DNA from: Pseudomonadota bacterium
GTDB taxonomy: Bacteria > Pseudomonadota > Alphaproteobacteria > Sphingomonadales > Sphingomonadaceae
Direction of reading: 5' to 3'
Assembly: GCA_023458055.1 (NCBI GenBank)
Contig: JAEXAW010000016.1
Location: 124,001 to 188,000 of the forward strand
DNA length: 64,000 nt
Of the stretch, positions 16,801 to 23,866 are shown one piece after another (position 1 is the stretch's first letter; every line of letters begins with the position of its first letter). The notes beneath the pieces are model-generated. The model was given only the letters and a program-made list of their open reading frames with translations, searched no databases and had not been told where the DNA came from. Position numbers and translations under genes: made by a program.

Positions 16801-18558
16801 CCTGATCCGGCCAAAAGCTGGACGGAGCGCAAGCGTATGTTCGGCCTCGCCCGATCAAGCTGGGAAGATTATGACAAGAAACTGATCTCCAAGGGCGGCG
16901 GTGTGTTCAGCCGCGCCGACAAGACCATCAAGCTGACCCCCGAAATCAAGACGCTATTGGGCGTCAGCGACAATGAGATGGAACCGACCGCGCTCATCTC
17001 CGCGATCCTCAAGGCTGAGGTCGATCTCATCTGGTTCGGCGGCATCGGCACTTATATCAAGGGTTCAGGGCAGGCCAATGTCGATGTCGGCGATCCGGCC
17101 AATGATCGCCTGCGTGTCGATGGTGTCGATGTGCGCGCCAAGGTCATCGGTGAAGGCGCCAATCTTGGCGTGACGCAAGCCGCGCGCATTGAATTTGCCT
17201 CGCTCGGCGGGCGCATCAATACCGACTTCATTGATAATAGCGCGGGCGTCGATTGTTCGGATAATGAGGTCAACATCAAGATTGCCCTGAACCGCGAGGT
17301 GATTGAAGGACGGCTTGAGCTTGAGGCGAGGAATGCCCTCCTCGAACGCATGACCGACAATGTCTCCGATCTGGTGCTGGAGGATAACCGCCTCCAGACG
17401 CTCGGTCTGTCGATTGCTGAACGCGGCGGTCATGCGGCGCTCCCCTCTTATGTGCGGCTGATCGAAATTTTCGAAGCCAACGGCCAGTTGGACCGTAAGG
17501 TTGAGGGCCTGTCATCGAGCGAGGAATTGCTGCGACGCGGACAGGACGAGCGCGGGCTCACCCGGCCCGAACTCGCGGTTTTGCTCTCGACCGCCAAGCT
17601 TGCCTTGCAGGAAGCGATCGAGCAGGGCGACCTTGCCGACGATCCGACCATGAACGCAGATCTGCTCCACGCTTTCCCCAAGGAGATGCAGGAGAAATTT
17701 GCGAAAGCCATTTCTGAACATCAATTGCGCAAGGAAATCATCGCCACCAAAGTTGCCAACCGGATGATCAACCGATTGGGCCTCATCCATCCGTTCGAAC
17801 TGGCGGAAGAAGAGGGCGCGTCGCTGGGCGATATCGCCAAAGTGTTCATCGCGGCGGAACGCTTGTTCGACATGGACAAGATCTGGGCGGCGCTGGATTC
17901 CGCCAAGATTGACGAGGGCATGCGCCTTGCCTTGTTCTCCCAATCGGCAGCGGCGATGGGCTCGCAAATGGCCGATCTGCTGCGCGTCATGCCGGGCGCA
18001 CAGCCAGGCGAAATGGTCGCGCGGCTGGAAGCGGGCACCGGCCGCATTGTCGGACGGGTCGACCGTTTATTGAGCGAAGTTGGCAAGCGCAATGCACAGG
18101 CGATTGCCGACAAACTCACCGAAGCGGGTGGCGATCCCAAGCTGATCGAGCCGGTGGTGCGCTTGTTCAAGACCGATGGCGTGGTCGGCATTGTCGATCT
18201 TGCCGAGCGCATCGGCGCGGAGGAAACCAAGGTCACCGAAGCCTTCACCGCATTGGGTGCCGCGCTCGGGCTCGACTGGGCGCAGACCGCGGCGGCACGC
18301 ATGTCGCCGACCGATCCGTGGGAGCGTTTGCTGGTCAACGGCCTCGCACGCGATTTCCAGCATATGCGGCTCGAATTTTTCGCCCGCGCCAAGGGCGGCG
18401 ATCTGAAGGAGCATGTGACCAAATGGCTTGCGCGCAATGCCGACCGGGTTGAACAGTTCCTCCGCATCGTCAACCGCGCGCGGCAGGCAACGACGCCCGA
18501 TGGCGTGATGCTCGCGCAGATTGCCGGGCAGGCGCGCGGGCTTTTGGCGCGCAAGTAA
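13816..18558 (+). CDS. gdhB: NAD-specific glutamate dehydrogenase, large type
   Basis: The ATG at 13816 is preferred over the in-frame ATG at 13735 because it follows a TTGGAGG ribosome-binding site. The product is about 1,580 residues, the size of the large (180-kDa class) bacterial enzymes that oxidise glutamate to 2-oxoglutarate with NAD. A long N-terminal regulatory region contains ACT-like segments. The catalytic domain spans about residues 750-1250, with SGPVARGGLRWSDRRDDF, then QRVKNAVIVPAGAKGGF holding substrate-binding lysines, and later GEGANLGVTQAAR. A long helical C-terminal domain follows. It links amino-acid catabolism to the TCA cycle. The ATP-grasp gene starts 36 bases later on the same strand. 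Confidence 0.95.
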   Translation: MASKASDSAKQSPAKKAAKAAGAKSASAKMSANVPAPLFKALDAALNQAVLHGEDQGFEGAFRSEASAFVAATALQRKSGEPAIAIETLAPASGHRTMQLAVINDDMPFLVDSIATTVAASGLGVDRILHPVLSVRRDASGTLTEILDGSPSGEKRESVIYMEIDRADAKQRSELAAAIRATLTDVRAAVRDWLPMQEALRADADRTADVEGAALLRWFLDRNLTQLGHEIRDRKNKQSAALGISATQSEALLAPETVERAFQWFEKGGRSPLLVKSNRISSVHRRVLIDLVIVPVHDDKGLSALSIHAGLWTSAALSAPPEKVPVLRAQLTGLMEKFGFDPVGHAGKALVHALTALPHDLLASFDTATLERLALTAMSLQDRPRAKIMTATGPLERHLYAFVWLPRDEISTGRRLAIEDMIEKAAHANVIGWTMSLEDGAPALLRYALDMRNGGKAPSDAALDQQLQAMVRGWVPEVENALAELSDESRAAALAIKYANAFPAHYRSTFGAAEAAQDILRLRDTSAEISGDKAVRKVRLYRSATDKGEQFHLKAYAIRQPLTLSDVVPALENFGFRVIEEVPTALDGGASGYVHDYELARMDGHDANELESRAETIEGALARVLMNEAENDGFNQLIVGAGLDPKSIVWLRAWFRYLRQTGLTYGMDTVVTALRNAPAITEGLIGLFVALHDPKRRDDKAADKHRAVIDAGLMQVKGVDDDRILRTTRAVIEATLRTNAFSTAADEALAFKIDSSKVPGLPKPLPWREVWVYSPRLEGIHLRSGPVARGGLRWSDRRDDFRTEILGLMKAQRVKNAVIVPAGAKGGFYPKQLPNPAVDRDAWFEEGKESYRIFIRTLLSITDNLIEGKVVHPKDVVIRDGADPYFVVAADKGTATFSNVANAIALDRNFWLGDAFASGGSNGYDHKGMGITAKGAWISVQRHFAEMGVDVQKEPTRVVGCGDMSGDVFGNGMLLSKAIKLVAAFDHRHIFFDPDPDPAKSWTERKRMFGLARSSWEDYDKKLISKGGGVFSRADKTIKLTPEIKTLLGVSDNEMEPTALISAILKAEVDLIWFGGIGTYIKGSGQANVDVGDPANDRLRVDGVDVRAKVIGEGANLGVTQAARIEFASLGGRINTDFIDNSAGVDCSDNEVNIKIALNREVIEGRLELEARNALLERMTDNVSDLVLEDNRLQTLGLSIAERGGHAALPSYVRLIEIFEANGQLDRKVEGLSSSEELLRRGQDERGLTRPELAVLLSTAKLALQEAIEQGDLADDPTMNADLLHAFPKEMQEKFAKAISEHQLRKEIIATKVANRMINRLGLIHPFELAEEEGASLGDIAKVFIAAERLFDMDKIWAALDSAKIDEGMRLALFSQSAAAMGSQMADLLRVMPGAQPGEMVARLEAGTGRIVGRVDRLLSEVGKRNAQAIADKLTEAGGDPKLIEPVVRLFKTDGVVGIVDLAERIGAEETKVTEAFTALGAALGLDWAQTAAARMSPTDPWERLLVNGLARDFQHMRLEFFARAKGGDLKEHVTKWLARNADRVEQFLRIVNRARQATTPDGVMLAQIAGQARGLLARK

Positions 18559-18594
18559 GAAGGCCGGATCAGGGATGGGCAGCGGGGTGCGTTG

Positions 18595-19458
18595 ATGACC
18601 AGCCAAATCGCGCTGCTCGTTCCGGATGCAAGCTATGGCGAGCGCTGGCAACCGCATGTCCGCCAGCTCATCGACCTGCTCGATGGGAGGCTCGATGTGC
18701 GGGTGCTGACGCGCTGCTGGCGTGACGACCCCGCACCCTTGCGCGAGGCTGACCTGGTGCTGCCGCTATTTGCGTGGGGCTATCAGCATTTTGTCGACCA
18801 ATGGTATGGCCTGCTCGATTGGCTGGAGCGGGAGGGTTTGCCCGTCCACAACCCCGCCGCGCTGATGCGGTGGAATACGGATAAACTCTATCTGCGTGAC
18901 CTTGAAGCAGCGGGCGTGCCGGTGGTGGAAACGCATTGGAGCGATGCGCTGGGCGAGGCCGATCTGGCGGCAGCAAGGGCGGCGTTCGGGCGCGACGGCT
19001 TGCTCGTCAAACCGCCGGTGTCGGGTGGCTCTTACGGCACTTATATCCTCGCCCGCGTTGCAGCAATCCCGGCGGACGTTGCGGGGAAACGCATGATGAT
19101 CCAGCCGCTCCTTGATGCGGTCCATGAAGAGGGCGAATATTCGCTCTTCTATTTCGACGGCGCGTTCAGCCATGCGCTGAGAAAAGTCCCCAAGCCCGGC
19201 GATTTCCGCGTGCAGGAACAGTTCGGCGCGAGCGAAATTCCGGTCGAGCCGGACGCCGAAGCGCGCGCGGTGACGCAAGCGACCCTGGCCGCGCTTGATG
19301 CTCCACCGCTCTATGCGCGGATTGATATGCTGCGCGATAATGCGGGCCGGCTGGCGCTGCTGGAGCTGGAAGCAATCGAGCCGAGCCTGTTTTTAAACGC
19401 CACACAAGACGGCGGCGCGGCCTTTGCCGAAGCGGTGGGGCGGCGGTTGGGTGGCTAA
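18595..19458 (+). CDS. ATP-grasp domain protein, RimK/glutathione synthetase-like
   Basis: The ATG at 18595 is chosen over the adjacent TTG at 18592. About 287 residues with the ATP-grasp layout: an N-terminal pre-grasp domain, LVKPPVSGGSYGTY with the conserved lysine and glycine-rich flap (about 138-151), MIQPLLDAVHEEGEYSLFYF (ligase-type metal region), and ALLELEAIEPSLFL with the late acidic metal ligands. Such enzymes ligate an amine to a carboxylate through acyl phosphate. The substrate is not visible; glutamate-like ligands are common in relatives, and the adjacent glutamate dehydrogenase is suggestive but not proof. Probably co-transcribed with it. Confidence 0.8.
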   Translation: MTSQIALLVPDASYGERWQPHVRQLIDLLDGRLDVRVLTRCWRDDPAPLREADLVLPLFAWGYQHFVDQWYGLLDWLEREGLPVHNPAALMRWNTDKLYLRDLEAAGVPVVETHWSDALGEADLAAARAAFGRDGLLVKPPVSGGSYGTYILARVAAIPADVAGKRMMIQPLLDAVHEEGEYSLFYFDGAFSHALRKVPKPGDFRVQEQFGASEIPVEPDAEARAVTQATLAALDAPPLYARIDMLRDNAGRLALLELEAIEPSLFLNATQDGGAAFAEAVGRRLGG

Positions 19459-19512
19459 TCAATGTGCCCCTGCGTAAGGCAGGGGCGCAGGACCAAGGAG
19501 CGCCACCCTATT

Positions 19513-19603
19513 GTCGTCATTCCCGCGAAGGCGGGAATCCATCACCTGACTCATATTTTGGCACAGTCGGGTGATGGATCCCCGATCAAGTCGGGGATGA
19601 CGA
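19513..19603. repeat. Inverted repeat, TCGTCATTCCCGCG type
   Basis: Ends are complementary (TCGTCATTCCC at the left, GGGGATGACGA at the right), with internal hairpins CCCGCGAAGGCGGG and CCCCGATCAAGTCGGGG and ATCCATCAC matched by GTGATGGAT. Resembles short palindromic repeats scattered in many alphaproteobacterial genomes. Only copy in this window. Confidence 0.7.
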
Positions 19604-19654
19604 TGGTTTAAAGGGATGGCTGGACCCCCTTTTACGTTTGTGAAAAGGGCACGA

Positions 19655-19692
19655 GCGATAATCCCCTCCCGCAAGCGGGAGGGGATTATCGC
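19655..19692. repeat. Perfect 18-bp hairpin touching the glycosidase stop codon
   Basis: GCGATAATCCCCTCCCGC is exactly mirrored after an AA loop. The last base is shared with the stop codon of the leftward gene at 19692. It could serve as that gene's 3' hairpin, though no T-run follows. Its core CCCCTCCCGC-GCGGGAGGGG is also found at 49335-49356. Confidence 0.8.
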
Positions 19693-21248
19693 TACATCAC
19701 AAACGCCGCTGCCGATTCATTGGATCCGCGATCCAGCGCGCTGACCAGATAGGTCACGCCTTTTTCGCGCCCGCCGGCAAAATCCATGGCGGTCGTCGGC
19801 GCGCTCACGATAGTTACCAGATTCCGCGTATCGGCGATGTCGCAATTGGTGACGGCGGCTTGGGGCTTTGCCACGCGATAGACCATATAGCGCGCCGCAT
19901 CGGGAACCGCTTGCCAGCTTAGGGTCCGCCCGATCCAGCGGGCGCGTTTGGGAGCCTCCGGGGCCTTGCCATCAATCCACGGCACACGCGGCGTCAGCGC
20001 GGGTTTTTGATACCATAACCGCGCGACCAATCCTTGCGCATCGAGCTTATTGTCCGCCACGCTCTTGGCGCTAAAATAGACATTGCCCTGGATCGCGCTG
20101 CCGTGACGCTGGTTATAGTCGAGGTGGCTCACCAGTTCGCGTGGGGTAGCCCATTCCTTGTCATTGCTCCCGACGCGATAGGTCGCCTGTCCGATATAAA
20201 GGTTCACGCGCTTCCCGCGCGTTTCCTTGACCCACCAATCCGCGATGCCATCATAGGGCGCGGCCGGATGCGCGCGATGCCAGTAAATTTGCGGCAGGAT
20301 ATAATCAACCATGCCGGTTTGCGCCCACTTGCGCGTGTCGGCATAAAGATCATCATAGGTTTGCGCGCCCGCTGTGGTCGGCGATCCCGTCGGATCGGTG
20401 GCGGCATTGCGCCACACCGCAAAGGGCGAGATGCCGAACTGGACATGGGGCTTGATCGCCTTGATGCGCTTGCCAAGCTCGCCCACCAGCGCGTCGATAT
20501 TCGCGCGCCGCCAATCGCCGAGGCTCTTGCCTCCACCATAAGCCGCATATTGCGCAGCGTCGTTGAAGCGTTTGTCCTTCTCGGGATAGGGGTAAAAATA
20601 ATCGTCGAAATGGACCGCGTCGATGTCGTAATTTTTGACCGCTTCGAGGATCACCGCCATCGAATGTTCGCGCGCTGCGGGGATGCCGGGGTTGTAATAA
20701 AGCTTGCCGCCATAGGACACGGTCCATTCCGGATGCCGCCGCGCCGGATGGTCGGGGCTGAGCAGGCTCCCGCTTTCATCCATCGCGATGCGGAACGGAT
20801 TGAACCAAGCATGGAGTTCCAATCCCCGCGCGTGCGCTTCTTCAACCGCAAAGCCGAGCGGGTCATAGCCGGGGTCCTGCCCCTGGCCTCCGGTCAGCCA
20901 GTGCGACCAGGGTTCAAGCTTGGAGCGCCAGAAAGTGTCGGCGGTGGGCCGTACCTGCAACATCACCGCGTTCATATTATTGGCCTGCGCGACCTCAAAC
21001 AGCGCGATAAGTTCGGCCTTTTGCTGGGCGGCGCTGAGCCCCGGCTTCGACGGCCAGTCGATATTGGTGACCGAGGCAATCCACATCCCCCGCATATCAT
21101 GCTTGGCGTAGTGGGGGTCCGGCGTGCAGGCGGGGGCGGTTCGCGCGACGGGAGGGGCTGCGTCAACCGGCGCGGCATCGCTCAACGCCGCGGCCGTGGA
21201 GAGCGCGACGCTGGCGATGGCAACAGTGAGATAAACCGGTTTAGACAT
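19692..21248 (-). CDS. Secreted family-10-like glycoside hydrolase (GHL10/YngK type)
   Basis: A 518-residue protein with an N-terminal export signal (hydrophobic stretch and AAALSDAAPVDAAP) behind a GGGGG ribosome-binding site. The mature domain begins with RGMWIASVTNIDWPSKPGLSA, then NMNAVMLQVRPTADTFW and ELHAWFNPFRIA, the hallmarks of the GHL10 (formerly DUF187) family. It continues with NYDIDAVHFDDYFYPYP, where the acidic residues probably sit in the barrel active site. The C-terminal 100 residues look like a fibronectin-like beta domain (RTLSWQAVPDAARYMVYRV). It should act in the periplasm or outside on a polysaccharide, possibly peptidoglycan-related; substrate unknown. Stands alone, bounded by repeats on both sides. 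Confidence 0.88.
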   Translation of the reverse strand: MSKPVYLTVAIASVALSTAAALSDAAPVDAAPPVARTAPACTPDPHYAKHDMRGMWIASVTNIDWPSKPGLSAAQQKAELIALFEVAQANNMNAVMLQVRPTADTFWRSKLEPWSHWLTGGQGQDPGYDPLGFAVEEAHARGLELHAWFNPFRIAMDESGSLLSPDHPARRHPEWTVSYGGKLYYNPGIPAAREHSMAVILEAVKNYDIDAVHFDDYFYPYPEKDKRFNDAAQYAAYGGGKSLGDWRRANIDALVGELGKRIKAIKPHVQFGISPFAVWRNAATDPTGSPTTAGAQTYDDLYADTRKWAQTGMVDYILPQIYWHRAHPAAPYDGIADWWVKETRGKRVNLYIGQATYRVGSNDKEWATPRELVSHLDYNQRHGSAIQGNVYFSAKSVADNKLDAQGLVARLWYQKPALTPRVPWIDGKAPEAPKRARWIGRTLSWQAVPDAARYMVYRVAKPQAAVTNCDIADTRNLVTIVSAPTTAMDFAGGREKGVTYLVSALDRGSNESAAAFVM

Positions 21249-21398
21249 TCACGCCCCCAAGGTTGAGTGGCCTGCTTAACCGAAAGCGATGGCGGATGGG
21301 AAGGGCGCGGGGTTAACCATGCGGGGGTTGCGGGGCGGGGGGAGTGCGGTTGTGGGGCTGCGAGGGCTGCGGCGGTTGCGGTTGTGCGCGCCGCTCTA

Positions 21399-21526
21399 CC
21401 CTCCCTTTCAGGGAGGGTCGAAAAAACGAAAGATTTTTCCGGGTGGGTAAAACGCGGAAAGGCATCGCTGCGGCGATTCCCCCCAAAAGGCGTACCGCCC
21501 TTTTGACCCTCCCTGGCGAGGGAGGG
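21399..21526. repeat. Element A, facing pair of copies
   Basis: A forward copy starts CCCTCCCTTTCAGGGAGGG at 21399 and runs to GGGTGGGTAAAACGC near 21454. A reverse copy ends CCCTCCCTGGCGAGGGAGGG at 21526, its core GGCGTACCGCC somewhat diverged. Each has its own small CCCTCCC/GGGAGGG hairpin at the outer end. Confidence 0.75.
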
Positions 21527-21557
21527 TTGGGGGAGGGACAGACTGGAGCGCGGTTCC

Positions 21558-21740
21558 CGCTCGGCTATCGCCTCGCGACCCCTCCACCACCGCCTGCGGC
21601 GGCGGTCCCCCTCCCCATCGCCTGCGGCGACAGGGAGGACCTTTCGGTCGCGCCAGCTCCTCCCTGTTTGCGCAGCAAATGGGGAGGTGGCAGTTGCGTT
21701 AGCAACTGACGGAGGGGTCGCGAGGCGGAGCCGAGCGGGC
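21558..21740. repeat. Element B, about 180-bp inverted repeat
   Basis: Left end CCGCTCGGCTATCGCCTCG then CGACCCCTCCACC; right end GGAGGGGTCGCGAGGCGGAG then CCGAGCGG, the mirror of the left. Inside, CCCTCCCCATCGCCTGCGGC and CAGGGAGGA oppose TCCTCCCTGTTTGCG and CAAATGGGGAGG. Whole RNA could fold into a multibranched structure. A second full copy lies at 52049-52219. Confidence 0.8.
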
Positions 21741-21778
21741 GGCCGATCTGCCACACCCAACCGCGAATAATAACCTCA

Positions 21779-21910
21779 CCCTCCCTCGCAAGGGAGGGTC
21801 GAAGGCGCGGCACGCGGCTTCGGGGTGGGTAAAGCGGTTGCGCATCACACCAGCGTTCGACCCACCCCAAAAGACGTGCCGTCTTTTGACCCTCCCTCGC
21901 GAGGGAGGGT
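21779..21910. repeat. Element A, second facing pair
   Basis: Forward copy 21779-21834 (CCCTCCCTCGCAAGGGAGGG, core GCGGCACGCGGC, ending GGGGTGGGTAAA) and reverse copy 21857-21910 (CCCACCCCAAAAGACGTGCC and a CCCTCCCTCGCGAGGGAGGG end). Same head-to-head arrangement as at 21399-21526 and 13323-13450. Confidence 0.8.
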
Positions 21911-21965
21911 AGAATTTGTCCTTCCCGCCCCACTCCCCCTTGAAGAGAGGGTCGCGAGCATCGCT

Positions 21966-23132
21966 CTAAACCGCCGTCTTCACCCGCATCCGCGCCTTCA
22001 ATTCGCCGCGCCAGCCGCGGGCGCGCCACCACATGATGAGGCCGGTGATGCTGAGGATCGCGGGCAATATGCCGCCTAAAAAGATAATGAACTGCCACAC
22101 AAAGCCCATGTCGGTGCCGTCATGGATTTGGCGCATCAGCCGCATCACGGGGCCGCGTTGTTGCGGTTCTTCGGGCTTCAATTTGGCGGCCCCATCCGCA
22201 TCGGCAATCGCGATGGTAAGCGGCGGCGGGACGCTGCCGGGTTTGCCTTGGGTCTTGATCTCCCAATTGGCTGACTTTTCGGTCGGCCAGTTGATCGCCG
22301 CGATGGGCCGCGCGGTGATGGTCCTGGCTGCTGCCAGCGCCGCATCGGCGCCGAGTTTTGGGCTGACCACAGGTTGTGCCGGACCGCCGCCGCCGGGTCC
22401 GCCCTTGGGCTCGCCGCCCTTCTTCGCCTCGCCGCCTTTGTTCGTGCTCGCGGCGGGCTTGCTGTCAAAGCCGGAAAAGGCCTTGGGAAAGCTGATCCAC
22501 ACCCCCGTCAGCGACAGCACGAACAGCGGCACCGCAATCCAAAAGCCCATCAGATGATGGAGGTTGGTGTCGAAATTGCGGTGGCGTCTCCAGCGCAGGC
22601 CGCGCACCCAGCTTCCGACCGTCGGCCACCAAAGCCAGATTCCGCTGACCGTGGAAATGAGCATTGCAACACCGATCCACCCGACAATGGGCCGCCCCCA
22701 ATCGGGGATGAACAGCGAGCCGTGGAGGACGTGCATGAAGCGCACCGGGCCTTGGTCGCTGCGGGCCTTGTCGATCACATGACCATCGACGGGATCGAGC
22801 CACAGCCGCGTGCGCACCGGCCGCTTTTCGCCCGGCTGCGGCGGGTTGGCGAGGATGAGGCTGACCGCGCCCTTGCCCTCTTCGGGATAGACCAGCTGCG
22901 CGACGCGCTGGTCGACACCAATGCTCGATTTGGCTGCCGCGACATAGGCGTCGGGCGTGAGCGCGGGCGCGGCGGTGGGCGCAAAGCGGGCGGGATAAAG
23001 CGCCTCTTCGAGCGCATCATGCCACACCAATACCGCGCCCGTAATCGAGATCGGGATGATCGCCACCGCGAGCAACAGGCCGATCCATTTGTGGAACTGG
23101 AACCAGAAATTTCTGAGGGCGATCTTGGTCAT
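21966..23132 (-). CDS. PepSY-associated membrane protein, iron-reductase type
   Basis: A 388-residue membrane protein. It begins FWFQFHKWIGLLLAVAIIPISITGAVLVWHDALEE, the first helix of PepSY_TM proteins with the His of HKW, followed by a periplasmic PepSY-like domain. Further helices follow at about 135-160 (GWIGVAMLISTVSGIWLWWP, with HGSLF ahead), 195-215 and 345-365 (FIIFLGGILPAILSITGLIMWWRAR). A glycine/proline/lysine linker sits at 230-255. Proteins of this kind occur beside siderophore receptors and are thought to reduce or process imported ferric siderophore. It is the last gene of the TonB receptor, PiuC, PepSY set, all on the minus strand with short spacing, so Fur control from 26310-26356 probably extends to it. 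Confidence 0.85.
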   Translation of the reverse strand: MTKIALRNFWFQFHKWIGLLLAVAIIPISITGAVLVWHDALEEALYPARFAPTAAPALTPDAYVAAAKSSIGVDQRVAQLVYPEEGKGAVSLILANPPQPGEKRPVRTRLWLDPVDGHVIDKARSDQGPVRFMHVLHGSLFIPDWGRPIVGWIGVAMLISTVSGIWLWWPTVGSWVRGLRWRRHRNFDTNLHHLMGFWIAVPLFVLSLTGVWISFPKAFSGFDSKPAASTNKGGEAKKGGEPKGGPGGGGPAQPVVSPKLGADAALAAARTITARPIAAINWPTEKSANWEIKTQGKPGSVPPPLTIAIADADGAAKLKPEEPQQRGPVMRLMRQIHDGTDMGFVWQFIIFLGGILPAILSITGLIMWWRARGWRGELKARMRVKTAV

Positions 23133-23163
23133 GGTGAGGCTCTTTTATCCTTGAAATATTTAT

Positions 23164-23847
23164 TTATGCGTCGGCCCAGCGCCGCAGCAGATTATGATAG
23201 GTGCCGGTCAAGTGGACGATCGCCGCATCATCCTGTCCGCGTTCGGCAGCAAGGCTCTGGATCGACTGGTCGAAATCGAAAAGGAGGGTGCGGTCGGCGG
23301 TGTCGCGCACCATCGATTGAATCCAGAAGAAGCTCGCCACCCGCTCGCCGCGCGTTACCGGCGTTACCCGGTGCACGGTCGAGGCGGGGTAGAGGATCAT
23401 GTGCCCGGCGGGCAGCTTGATACCCTGTTCGATGCCCATCCCGCCGATGACGAGTTCGCCGCCTTCATAGCTTTCCGGATCGGCGAGAAACACGGTTGCC
23501 GACAAATCGCTGCGGATGCGAAACTCGGTTCCGCGGCGGTGACGGATCGCATTGTCGATATGATCGCCAAAAGCTTCGCCCGCGCCATAACGGTTGAACA
23601 AGGGCGGATAGACTTTGGCCGGAAGCGCCGCCGACATGAACAAGGCAGAGCGCCCCAAGGCTTCCATGATGATCGCACCCGCCGCATGCGCCACCTCGCC
23701 CAGTTCCGGCAATTGCCGGTTGCGTTTGGCGAGCGCGGATTGCGGCCCCGATGTTTCGTTGCCGTCAATCCAGTCGGCGTCGTCAAGAATGGCGCGCACG
23801 TCCGCCAGGGCGGCAGCATCGAGCAGGTTAGGGATGCGGTAGATCAT
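23164..23847 (-). CDS. Fe(II)/2-oxoglutarate PKHD-type hydroxylase, PiuC/YbiX family
   Basis: A 227-residue dioxygenase, normal length for YbiX/PiuC. Metal ligands are visible as H96-x-D98 (GDHID) and distal H159 (PASTVHRV), with R169 of TRGER as the 2-oxoglutarate-binding arginine. The NRYGAGEAFGDHIDNA and SYEGGELVI segments are characteristic. The family sits beside catecholate-type TonB receptors in iron-regulated clusters; its substrate is not settled. Here it lies 19 bases downstream of the receptor gene and 31 bases upstream of the PepSY gene, making an operon likely. Confidence 0.92.
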   Translation of the reverse strand: MIYRIPNLLDAAALADVRAILDDADWIDGNETSGPQSALAKRNRQLPELGEVAHAAGAIIMEALGRSALFMSAALPAKVYPPLFNRYGAGEAFGDHIDNAIRHRRGTEFRIRSDLSATVFLADPESYEGGELVIGGMGIEQGIKLPAGHMILYPASTVHRVTPVTRGERVASFFWIQSMVRDTADRTLLFDFDQSIQSLAAERGQDDAAIVHLTGTYHNLLRRWADA

Positions 23848-23866
23848 GCGCGGCTCATTAACGACA

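Larger units (their letters stand above)
21249..21965. other. Long intergenic region filled by repeats
   Basis: About 720 bases with no supportable gene. Nearly all of it from 21399 on is covered by the two palindromic repeat families listed separately; the first 150 bases are plain GC-rich DNA upstream of the glycosidase. Confidence 0.7.
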
